A DNA stretch of 64,000 nt. Origin: Pictodentalium vernedei (Eukaryota > Mollusca > Scaphopoda > Dentaliida > Dentaliidae). The first letter of the stretch is position 1. Each line of letters starts with the position of its first letter. The notes below the pieces were generated by a model. The model was not told the DNA's origin. It saw nothing but the letters and a program-made list of their open reading frames with translations, and made no database searches. Both the position numbers and the translations under genes were made by a program. Below are positions 56,301 to 64,000 of this stretch, one piece after another. The stretch spans positions 453,406,287 through 453,470,286 of the forward strand of contig CM062296.1 of NCBI GenBank assembly GCA_031216915.1. The letters run 5' to 3'.

Positions 56301-56714
56301 AATGCATTACCCCAAGAAATAAGACAATCGAGTTCACTGAATAACTTTGTCAAATATTTTAATTGTGGCGCATGTAGACCACCTAAGTACTTTAACAATG
56401 GCGATAGAGCCGTCAGTATTATACACTGCAAGTTTCGGAATTCCTGTAGCGACCTAAATTATGATAAAAACTCAAACTACGTCCATGATACACCTATCTT
56501 TTCGTGTGGCTACGAGACTGAAGACGCGAACTATTACTTTTTCGACTGTAATAACTATTCAAACGAAAGACTAGTCCAACTGAGAAATCTTGCGCATCTT
56601 ACAAAAAGATCGATCAACGATCTTCTTCATGGTATTCCCAACCTACCAGAATCCGTCATCATCCACCTTTGTCGAAGTGTACAAAATTTCATTAAGGCCA
56701 CGAAGAGATTTTAA
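53368..56714 (+). pseudogene. Non-LTR retrotransposon polyprotein: 2A motif, endonuclease, reverse transcriptase
   Basis: ATG at 53368. An N-terminal segment of about 57 residues leads into DIEVNPGP (53539-53562). The APE-like endonuclease follows: LNNNIRSIRNKLNH, IICFTETHLD, then after an in-frame TAA (53803-53805) LMITGDLNSDLL and VSDHKAVSAV. The reverse transcriptase has NNYRPISLLSCVSKVMER, VFCDVSKAFDGVWH, YGVPQGSVLGP and catalytic FADDT (about 55566). A Cys-containing C-terminal tail (SCGYETEDANYYFFDC) ends at TAA 56712-56714. Lesions: TAA at 53803, TGA for Trp at 54639-54641, and frame changes near 54445, 55510, 55803 and 56297. The domain order and 3' end fit CR1/L2-type LINEs. The product would nick and reverse-transcribe at genomic targets; this copy cannot. 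Confidence 0.95.
53539..53562 (+). other. 2A-like ribosome-skipping motif
   Basis: Encodes D-I-E-V-N-P-G-P at residues 58-65, preceded by a hydrophobic stretch (TLVLSVWASFSV). It matches the D-(V/I)-E-x-N-P-G-P consensus at which ribosomes skip the Gly-Pro bond. 2A-like sequences are known near the N-terminus of APE-type LINE proteins of sea urchins, molluscs and lancelets. If active, it would separate a 64-residue leader from the endonuclease-RT protein. Confidence 0.85.
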
Positions 56715-57256
56715 GACTGGACCGTAATCAGGCAGACTAGTCTGACAACATCTTCCCAGCCAAATGTCCTATAACATGAGTGTCCATTTTCATTTTCACT
56801 TCCATTTCCTTCAGTCACGGCTTCGTGCATTCCGCATGTTTGTCCTGTATGCCCTGGTTATAGCAGTGGAGACGGGGCTCCGTCTAAATCGCGGTTCCGA
56901 TGGAATCGCGATTGTGCCGTAATATGACACGTTGGCTAGTTGACCAAGTCCAGCAGTGTTGCGATGTGACAGTTCACCTTTCACCTTTCTGCTCTTCTCC
57001 CTCTCACCTATCTGTTCTGACTCTTCTAAATTCGATTACTTACCAACATCCATCTTGAAGAGTGTACATACACAATATTGTTTTAATTATTCATAAGTTT
57101 GCTTTGCACTGCATGCACATTTTGGTAACTTTTTGTAAATATTTGTAAACATAATTTGAAATTTCCAAATGTATATTAAGGAAAGGATATTATCTAAGTG
57201 CTCGGCACTTGTTATCCTATCCATTTTGTTATAACAAATAAAATATGTTTAATAAT
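56715..57256 (+). other. 3' UTR of the plus-strand LINE with terminal hairpin
   Basis: Contains AAGTGC-TCG-GCACTT (57196-57210) nested in GGATA...TATCC (57185-57217), then GTTATAACAAATAAAATATG and a short (TAA)n tail at 57250-57256. Two further small hairpins occur near 56869-56884 and 56888-56915. A 3' hairpin followed by a microsatellite tail is usual for CR1/L2-type LINEs. Confidence 0.75.
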
Positions 57257-57316
57257 AATAAAACTGTCACGGCCATGGTTAGCCATTGTGCAGAAATATG
57301 TGACCTAAAACACCAA

Positions 57317-57363
<47 letters not shown>

Positions 57364-57365
57364 AT
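57257..57365 (+). mobile_element. SINE 3'-end fragment with long (TAAA)n tail
   Basis: AAAACTGTCACGGCCATGGT, ATGTGACC and AACACCAATAAATAAATAAA match the SINE 3' end. It begins exactly at the LINE tail and ends at the LTR fragment. Confidence 0.9.
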
Positions 57366-57708
57366 GGCCACCGACGTGGCCCGCGGCTGCTCCTATTCTA
57401 AATATGAGCTCTGTGGCTCCCCTACATTTCAACGTGCCTTCACTCTCGCACCGATGCGCCACGTCACGTCATTTAACCTATAGCATAGGACATCCCCAGC
57501 TCCTACTATCCACAGCCTTATCCGCCTTCAGACTGGAATGAATTTTTCGAGAAACCTCTGATTTTTATTTAGATAGCCAGAACATCAATTCTCAGTTTAA
57601 TCGCTTCTCTTGAACTTGGCCTCTTAGATCTATCTTAATTTAATATTCGCTTTAAAGTTCCTTTGAAAGACTCGCATTTCGGTATGTCCTGACATTCGGT
57701 GACACACT
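57366..57708 (-). mobile_element. LTR plus leader fragment, third copy
   Basis: Reverse complement of the LTR 3' half and the leader of the 16-20 kb element. ATGCTATAGGTTA, TCAAAGGAACTTTAAAGCGA and TAGGGGAGCCACAGAGCTCA (leader) read on minus. It continues past ...GGCACG into leader sequence, so it is not a solo LTR. Confidence 0.85.
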
Positions 57709-57796
57709 CCCAAACCCACAAGCGCTTGTTCATTTACAAAAAAAATGATCATTATTATTTTATTATCTTTGTAATTTTTGTCCCCACACATTTCTG

Positions 57797-57928
57797 CACT
57801 CTAAAATCAGTTGAGTTGAAAATTAACTCAAATCAACTGGGTTGAGTGAATATGAACCCAATTGGGATCATATTCACTCAATCCAGTTGATTTGGGTTGC
57901 TTTTTAACTCAACTGATTTTAAAGTGTA
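57797..57928. mobile_element. MITE with 55-bp inverted arms
   Basis: CACTCTAAAATCAGTTGAGT (57797) opposes ACTCAACTGATTTTAAAGTG (ending 57926). Inner arms CAACTGGGTTGAGTGAATAT and ATATTCACTCAATCCAGTTG surround a GAACCCAATTGGGATC centre. Non-coding. Confidence 0.9.
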
Positions 57929-57944
57929 ATGATCCACAATTAGC

Positions 57945-58075
57945 GCGAGCTCGTTCCATCTAGGGGTCCATAAGCTATGTCTTTGATGAAAGAAAAATGA
58001 AAATTTTCAGTTAATTTAAGAATTTATTTTTGGCCAATGTCGTCTCCTATATTTCTTAGAAAGGGGTAAAAACTA
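57945..58075. mobile_element. Degenerate TTAA-type MITE fragment
   Basis: CGAGCTCGTTCCATCTAGGGGTCCATAAGCTATGTCTTTGATG resembles the right central arm of the MITE at 46733. It is followed by worn sequence ending AAGGGGTAAA. (Only words of up to 20 bases are diagnostic: GAGCTCGTTCC, AGGGGTC.ATAAGCTATG.). Confidence 0.6.
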
Positions 58076-58160
58076 ACAAGCGTTAATTTAATGTTATCAT
58101 AAAATCTCTCAGATACACTTTGAAGAAAATAAAAATATCAAAAATTAAAAAAAAATGTTT

Positions 58161-58537
58161 GTTATACAATGATGTTTGTTTGTTTATTTGGGTTTAACGG
58201 TACTTTTAACATCAGGGTCACGTAGTGTCGTACAGTTTTACGAGTGATGAAGCCGAAATATCCGAAGAGAACTACCGAGCAATGGCAAGCAATTGCCAGA
58301 CTCTCCGATTTACTAATACCCATAATCAGAGTTTGCGGCGGTTGAACGCAAGCGCACCATCGACGTCTAGTACGCCTTAGTACTAAGTGCCACCGTGCCC
58401 CCACCCCAAGTAAGCAATCAGAGTAATGTGTCAAACCTAAGTACCCGACTTGTTACCGCTGGTCAGAATCGAACTGTCAGCCTTTCACTTCACAAACCAC
58501 TGAACCACTGAGCCACCGTGCTCCCGTTATACAATGA
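58161..58537 (-). mobile_element. Full-length SINE with 12-bp target duplication
   Basis: GTTATACAATGA flanks the element at 58161-58172 and 58526-58537. Minus-strand copy: (GTTT)n tail, diverged central domain, mutated B box (GAATCGAACTG near 58465) and head ending CCACCGTGCTCCC. More diverged than the 4966 copy although the duplication is intact. Confidence 0.95.
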
Positions 58538-58977
58538 CAATATGAATCAAATAAATGGCCTTGGAAGGTCTTAATTGATTTTCCTGTGCAATCTTCAAAT
58601 AATGTCCACATTTTATTTTACTTTCGATCCGCGATGGGATTAATGCGAGTTTAACGCGTTTTTTTTCTTAATATTTCGTCTCTCATCCCATTTCGAAGCT
58701 TACCCTTTCGACATTTAGGGATTATAATCTCCATGAAGTATATATAAAGATGTGCTGCCATCCTCAGAAATTCTCAACGGCGAAGGCTGAACTGACCCGT
58801 GACGTCATTGGAGGCCAACGTAAGAAAAATTAAAATGCGTTCGATTTTTGCGAATTTTAGTATTTTGTGGAGCTCAAAAATAAAGGAATACATGTGTGTT
58901 TTGGGATTCTTCTATTTTAACTATTTTCGACGCTTTTACGTCATTTCTTGTTTTCACATGTTACCTTGCTAACAGTG
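58538..58977. other. No recognised feature
   Basis: No gene or repeat pair seen. Confidence 0.4.
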
Positions 58978-59215
58978 CGGTTACCTTCCACGGGGTGGAC
59001 AGTATTTCCACGGACTCAATAATATTAGATTGCAAACACTAATTACAGGAATAATCATCAAAATTTCAATTAATGAAGCACCGTGTTGCACCCGGTGCTT
59101 CATTAATTAAAATTTTGCTGTTGATGATTGTTATTACCTGATAAACGCACGCGTGGACATCACTGCCCACGCGCTGATTACGATCAGTCCACGGCGACTG
59201 TTCTGTACTCTTCCA
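58978..59215. mobile_element. Palindromic MITE, uninterrupted copy
   Basis: The centre AATTAATGAAGCACCG-TGTTGCAC-CGGTGCTTCATTAATT is a strong palindrome. Arms extend to ATCATCAAAATTT/AAATTTTGCTGTTGATGAT and, more loosely, to GTGGACAGTATTTCC / CAGTCCACGGCGAC. The interrupted copy at 9912-10552 is its reverse complement. Confidence 0.85.
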
Positions 59216-59313
59216 TATTGTGACACACCAACCGTTGAGCTGCAATAGATTAGGCTTTCATATCTTACATACACTTAAAGAAATACTTTACATGATACTG
59301 ATAACATTCGTAC

Positions 59314-59436
59314 GTACGGAAGCGTATTGCTGCCACGTGGAAAAAAAGATAAATTGTTTCGTTTAAACGAAAACTTTTTCGTTTAAACGAAACCACTTTC
59401 GTTTAAACGAAAACTTGCAGCAATACGCTTCCGTAC
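59314..59436. mobile_element. 123-bp MITE with 20-bp perfect TIRs and three identical palindromes
   Basis: GTACGGAAGCGTATTGCTGC at 59314-59333 is exactly inverted at 59417-59436. Between them TTTCGTTTAAACGAAA occurs at 59357, 59377 and 59397 with a strict 20-bp period. Each 16-mer is a perfect palindrome. Confidence 0.95.
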
Positions 59437-60072
59437 ATTCGTATTCACATTGATATAAAATATTCAGTGCTATAATGTTAAACCCTACCTGATGTCGGAA
59501 ATGTTTAAAAAAAATGTCACTGCATAAGTCCCCGCAAAGTCGATCTTCTGTTTCTCTTGTCACTCTTTGTAAAATGGCATATGGGTGTTTTTTTATTTTA
59601 ATTTTTATTTTTGTAATTATTTCTGTGCCATCAATAGTTTATGTTCTTGGTTTATTTTATGTTTTACGCCTCATAATCTTCATAACATGGGTGATGGTGT
59701 ATTTCGTATCTTGAGTGCAAGATGGCTATGCAATGATTTAGCATTGCAAAGCCTTGTTTCAATCAAGGGACAAATTTATCAAATTTATTAACTTGGGTAA
59801 ATATCAGACATAAACCATTTAAGTTTCATTTTTTAAGTTAAGTGACATTTTTGTAAACCCACGCGACACCTTCTCCATGAAGTGAAAAAAATTACGTTGG
59901 CCCTGCATCGTTGGATTGTATGAGGATATTCACTTGCGATCTTAAGAAGATTCCTAATGCCTCTTTACTTTTATTCGTTTCGTTTTTCTTTTTTATTACA
60001 TCCCTCGGTTCGTTTTGCATTGAATTTAATGTTGATTAAAAAGTGGTAATATCACGAGTGAATTATGTCACT
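59437..60072. other. No gene; one small hairpin
   Basis: A hairpin GGCTATGCAATGATTTAGCATTGCAAAGCC sits near 59722-59751 (arms GGCT(A)TGCAATG / CATTGCAAAGCC). The plus-strand frames here are short and hydrophobic, and I give them no weight. Confidence 0.45.
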
Positions 60073-60663
60073 TCAATAGTAACTTTGGAACGACTGACGT
60101 ATATAAGCCACGCCCCCACCGATTTGTTGATGTTTTGTTTTCCAGTTCCATATCAGTTCATTAAAATGAATTTTCTTTCTGAATATTTTTAAAAATCCTC
60201 TCTTTCCTCTATGAACAGATTCGTTAGCACAGTTGACAAAATCCAAATAGAAATGTTTTATCTTATGGCTGAATGCCATTCCCCAAATGCGACTGGAACG
60301 CCACATAAAATAGTAAAATATCGCACGAAAGTCACAAAAATAAAACTGGGCCATTTCCAATCGAAGATTTGACACAGAAAGTGATGTATTCATACGCGCT
60401 AATTTCATAAGTATTTCAGAGTTGCATTTGCGAATATTTTGTGTTGAATTATTTTTAATTTGGTCTAAAATGTCATTTACTAAAGAGAGTGACCCATTCT
60501 TACGGCAAGTTACGGTATATAATTCGCCTCGAGACAGGACTATTTCGTATTTCCTTCCTGCTAATTTTAGAAATGTTTCCGTGTTTACACTAAATTGGAT
60601 TATATCTGACAATAGTTTGGGTTGAATTATTGTAGTAAAATACCTCTTTATTCCAAATGTCAT
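60073..60663 (-). CDS. Orphan 196-aa ORF with an internally repeated motif upstream
   Basis: Open from ATG (60661-60663) to a stop at 60073, long for AT-rich DNA. I recognise no family. GRKYEIVLSRGELYTVT near residues 36-52 recurs, in the same reading frame sense, in the DNA just upstream (about 60685-60755): VIYETVPSRDELFTVT, followed by similarly spaced leucines and HDIW. The upstream copy is cut by a stop and lies in the palindrome at 60672-60796. The C-terminal half is rich in F, W, Y and basic residues and lacks a clear membrane segment. It could be a decayed repeat-containing gene, an element fragment or a chance ORF. The paralogous motif argues for the first two. Confidence 0.35.
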   Translation of the reverse strand: MTFGIKRYFTTIIQPKLLSDIIQFSVNTETFLKLAGRKYEIVLSRGELYTVTCRKNGSLSLVNDILDQIKNNSTQNIRKCNSEILMKLARMNTSLSVSNLRLEMAQFYFCDFRAIFYYFMWRSSRIWGMAFSHKIKHFYLDFVNCANESVHRGKRGFLKIFRKKIHFNELIWNWKTKHQQIGGGVAYIRQSFQSYY

Positions 60664-60671
60664 GTAATAAA

Positions 60672-60796
60672 CAGAGTAATCAATTTGTTTTGAGCGTTAC
60701 GGTAAATAATTCATCTCGAGACGGGACTGTTTCGTAAATCACGTCCCTCTCTCGATGAATTATTTACCGTAACGCTCAAAACAAATTGATTACTCT
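60672..60796. repeat. Perfect 43-bp inverted repeat
   Basis: 60672-60714 (AGAGTAATCAATTTGTTTTG...) is exactly repeated in reverse complement at 60754-60796, with a 39-bp spacer that is itself partly symmetric (GAGACGGGA / TCCCTCTCTC). It sits 9 bp before the start of the ORF on the minus strand. Confidence 0.95.
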
Positions 60797-60829
60797 ATGT
60801 ATTCCTATTTTTAGTTTTTTGTAGAAGTT

Positions 60830-61640
60830 GCACTGATCCACACATCTCTATACAACTGAAACATGCATTGGTTACATATAGGAAAGTGTCTCACCCATTG
60901 CCATCTTACCGGTTGATGGACGGATGTTACTATAAATGACCAATGCTCAACAAATAAAAGTTTCACGGAGGTTTTCACTTTTCCGACGCCTCGCTATCAC
61001 CTATTGCTTTCCAAAGAGCATACTTGGATGCCAGTGAAAAATGAATTTGTTGTGTGTAAGCATATTTTATGTGCCATAAATTTGCAAAAAGGATTGAAGT
61101 ACAAGTTATACAACTTATGTTAACTCCCCTCCATAAATATAGTAGAATAGAAAATCTATACATGGATGCGGCTATGACATATTCAAGTTGATGTACAAAT
61201 GAATAGAGATTCACACTATTTACATTAGAAATATAAAACAGGACTCAACAACACATTATTGTTTCAGTCACTGCAGTTATTACGTAATTTTGTTGATGGT
61301 GTGCTCACTTTTCGCGACAATTCAACTTTATATATATTTACAACATGCTTTAGTTATTGTTAACAAAACACAAGTATGAAGACCGGAGAACTGATACTGA
61401 GTTACTAACTTTCGTGCTAGGTAAACATCATGACGTTTGATGGTGTGAAAGCTATTACGCTGTGACTACAGTCACAGCGTAACAGCTTTCACGCCATCAA
61501 ATGTAATCGATTTGAAGGAGTTATCGCTTCGATTGACTTGACGACAGCTTAGTGGGTGAGGGCGGGGCGGGCGTTATTGGCAGGTGTTCCAGCAATACAG
61601 TTATATAGAGATTAATGCAGTTACCACTTTGCTTCGCCAT
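60830..61640 (+). repeat. Diverged direct duplication, copy 1
   Basis: Similar in order to 62480-63390: ATCTCTATACAACTG, GCTCA.CAAATAAA / TATAAAT.A.CAATGCT, TTTTCCGACGCCT, GTGACTACAGTCAC palindrome, GATTGACTTGACGACA, CCAGCAAT.CAGT. Non-coding. Confidence 0.8.
61436..61501. repeat. Palindrome in duplication copy 1
   Basis: Arms of about 33 bp: TTTGATGGTGTGAAAGCTAT.ACGCTGTGAC and its inverse, with G:C at the position that is A:T in copy 2 (63218-63254). Confidence 0.9.
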
Positions 61641-62479
61641 TCATTTAATAACCGGAACTCACGTCTCTGATTCTTTTTTAATCTCTATTACACTGCCAAT
61701 TTCTGAATCGTGTCGACGTTGATCACCCCGTTGGAGGGTTTCAGAAAATTCCACTTCAGTTCATCAATTGCCATACCTTATTTGGTGAGCCAAGGACTCA
61801 CTACTTATTTGATCGGATGCCAACCCAGTGGGTCAAAGAGTATATCATTTTTCATAATCCCGAAAAGATAAACTAAATGTTTAATTATGTCCAAATAGCC
61901 TGGTACTTCTAGCAGTGATAAATATTCGGTTTGATGGGGCGTGATTGTGCATTTACCGTGATGTTCAACCTATTCGAACTGAAAGGTGGGAAATTAAATG
62001 GGGTGGCCCCAATATCTTCTTTTAATATCTTTATCAGATAATAACCCCAAAATAATCATTTTCTTGGTCGTTTTATGGTCTTCTATTTTTGAACGAAGGC
62101 GACTTTCTAAACTTACGATTCGACCAGAAACTATTGCTGAACGAGTTTATACCAAGAAAAGAAGGATGAGACCTCCAAAAAAGCCCGCCCAGAACAAATG
62201 AAAATTTCGAAACGTACCCCACAGACATTAACGCGGGGCTCGTGCGAAAAACCTGCACGAAGATTTCGTGGGCCAGTGACATTCATGATCCACACTAAAC
62301 TTGGTAACATATTGATTTGTCCAATCACGCATGTCCAATACCATTTTCCGGAAATATCAACATCAGTTTGGGTACTTTTTTTTAATAGTATTTTAGAATT
62401 GTATTGGTTGCTTTCTGCCTTATGAGAATTTTATACACTGAACGCTCCTTTTGTACATAACGGTCACTGGAAACGCTGG
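61641..62479. other. No recognised feature
   Basis: Spacer between the duplicated blocks. Short frames only. Confidence 0.4.
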
Positions 62480-62768
62480 TGGTCCAGTCTACTGATCTCT
62501 ATACAACTGGATTTATGGAACGCTCATTGGTCACATATTGAAAAATGTTTCAACAGCCACCATCTTGGGGCGGAGGTTGCTATAAATAAACAATGCTAAA
62601 AACTTTCTCGAAACTTTTCAACTTTATTTTCCGACGCCTGGGGTAATCGTCAATCGCTTTCTGAAGAATATACTTTGGAGTCTGAAAAAATCAGTGAAAA
62701 ATTAATATGATGTTGATGTGCATATTTTTCGCGGCAATACAAATGCAAGATATCGAAAGAACGACATT

Positions 62769-62897
62769 CGCGTTCGAACTGTCATTTTTTACCGCACTCG
62801 ATCGATTTTGGCGGAGGGATAATATTGAACTTCGAGTTCAATATTATCCCTCCGCCAAAATCGATCGAATGCGGTACAAAATGACAGTTCGAACGCG
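62769..62897. mobile_element. Snap-back palindrome, ~63-bp arms
   Basis: CGCGTTCGAACTGTCATTTT... at 62769 is mirrored to 62897 with only three or four mismatches. The centre is GAACTTCGAGTTC. The same position in duplication copy 1 lacks it, so it inserted after the duplication or was lost from copy 1. Confidence 0.95.
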
Positions 62898-63217
62898 TAT
62901 GCTGTTCTGCATTTATTGCACGCCTACAGTTTAAAACAAATATATTAAAACACAAATTATTGCCAAAAATAACCCAAATGTAAAACAAGAAATAGTTAAA
63001 TGGTCTGTGCACGTGATCCGTATTGTTCAAGGACCATGCAAACAAAATTATTGTTCGCTTCGGTTTTTGCAGAAAATCGTGTATTTATTTTATGAAAATA
63101 AAAGCATGGGCATGCAATAAATACACCTTATTTTAATTTTTATTGTCAAGTGCTGCGACTGAAAAGCTGATATTGTGTAACTAGTTTTCGTACTATCATG
63201 ATGCTTGATGAAGTAAG

Positions 63218-63254
63218 AGCTATTACACTGTGACTACAGTCACAGTGTAACAGC
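63218..63254. repeat. Palindrome in duplication copy 2
   Basis: AGCTATTACACTGTGACTAC and its inverse. It differs from copy 1 by a paired substitution in both arms (ACTGTGAC/GTCACAGT versus GCTGTGAC/GTCACAGC). Confidence 0.9.
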
Positions 63255-63390
63255 TTTCACATCACTGGTGGTTTGAGTTATTGCGTTGATTGACATGACA
63301 CCATCTTGGTGGGTGTGGGCAATTTGAGAGAAACATCTTGCACTGACGTCCCAGCAATCCAGTAGCAGAGAGCGATCAGTGGTTCAAACC

Positions 63391-64000
63391 AATGAATGCT
63401 GTATGTTTATTTATTTTGCTTTGTAAAGTTCATTTTTTCCATTTCGTCACCAATCCAAATAAATTTAGTTGGATAACAATGATTCTGATTCTCATTTCTA
63501 CACCATTTTCATCTGTTGTTTCTTTCACAAAAAATTCTAACTGTAATAAAGTTAGAACGTCCATTCAGTCGGGTCTTTCTTGAATTGCTATTATTGTCTT
63601 TCAGCATACCATATTGAAGTTTCGACAATTGTGCTATCGATACATTTTTAAGTAAATGAGTAAACAGCAACGGAAATGTTCGACCCGAGTCTGTATTCAT
63701 GGTTACAAGTTTGCCGTTTGATGTAACATCAATGCAACATTATATTGCTGAAGCATTGTTTAAAGACGCTATAGGAAACAAAACTGTCCAGTTTTTCCAA
63801 AACGTTTGTACCATTTAGTATAGTGATGATATCGCATTAACTGGATCAAAACTATCGGAAAATTGTTCACATGATCCCTGAAACATCGTGGTTTGAGCAA
63901 ATATATCGATTGGTCTTGGATTTTGTGTTTTACGGAAGCTTGTTATCGATGCGTCATACCGTTACGAAATCTTGCCACGGACACATGTTTCGTTATTCCG
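63391..64000. other. No recognised feature
   Basis: AT-rich end of the window, with frames no longer than about 65 codons. Confidence 0.4.

Larger units (their letters stand above)
62480..63390 (+). repeat. Diverged direct duplication, copy 2
   Basis: Partner of 60830-61640. Copy 2 additionally contains the long palindrome at 62769-62897. Confidence 0.8.

Noticed and set aside
62707-62934. 75-codon plus-strand frame
   Set aside because: Covers the palindrome at 62769-62897 and is a by-product of it.

Overview
This is eukaryotic DNA, most likely from an aquatic lophotrochozoan and probably a mollusc. The evidence is: tRNA-derived SINEs in many copies, two kinds of non-LTR retrotransposon, a decayed Ty3/gypsy-like LTR element, a Tc1 transposon, many palindromic MITEs, minisatellite arrays, and two repeat types I associate with bivalve and gastropod DNA (an AGCTCACC...GGTGAGC element ending near 37.43 kb, and a 'GGTCAAGGTCACAGTGACC' repeat at 37.43-37.80 kb). 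Species cannot be read from the sequence. I recognise no conserved host gene. Almost every readable protein belongs to a mobile element.

Layout. 0-7.2 kb: SINEs, palindromic elements and a 3.5-kb element with 31-bp inverted ends and TTAA borders. 7.5-9.6 kb: a CpG-rich two-ORF unit preceded by iterated motifs, unlike anything else here and the best candidate for an undescribed system. 9.9-12.9 kb: a palindromic element split by a SINE, a complete but inactivated Tc1 element, another SINE. 16.3-20.3 kb: a gutted LTR retrotransposon with an inverted piece of its own leader at one end. 20.7-22.5 kb: hairpin-bearing tandem repeats with poly-C tracts. 23-25.9 kb: an 0.88-kb foldback and two different elements separated and flanked by the same 8-bp target. 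26.3-36 kb: LINE remnant, MITEs, a 1.5-kb non-coding direct duplication and a 2.6-kb inverted-repeat structure. 36.5-39.4 kb: mollusc-type repeats. 39.9-45.6 kb: a minus-strand LINE with a 3' hairpin and tandem 5' monomers. 46.2-50.5 kb: a 4.3-kb satellite of about 230-bp units, one interrupted by a TTAA MITE. 51-52.9 kb: a third locus of the hairpin repeat. 53.4-57.3 kb: a plus-strand LINE whose polyprotein carries a 2A ribosome-skipping motif. 57.3-64 kb: LTR and SINE remnants, perfect palindromes, one orphan ORF and a duplicated block whose palindromes show a compensatory change.

The parts do not form a pathway. The window is a record of nested insertion. The LINE enzymes plausibly mobilised the SINEs, and TTAA-, TA- and 8-bp-target transposases acting from elsewhere would have moved the short inverted-repeat elements. 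Both LINEs, the Tc1 copy and the LTR element are all broken by stops or frameshifts.
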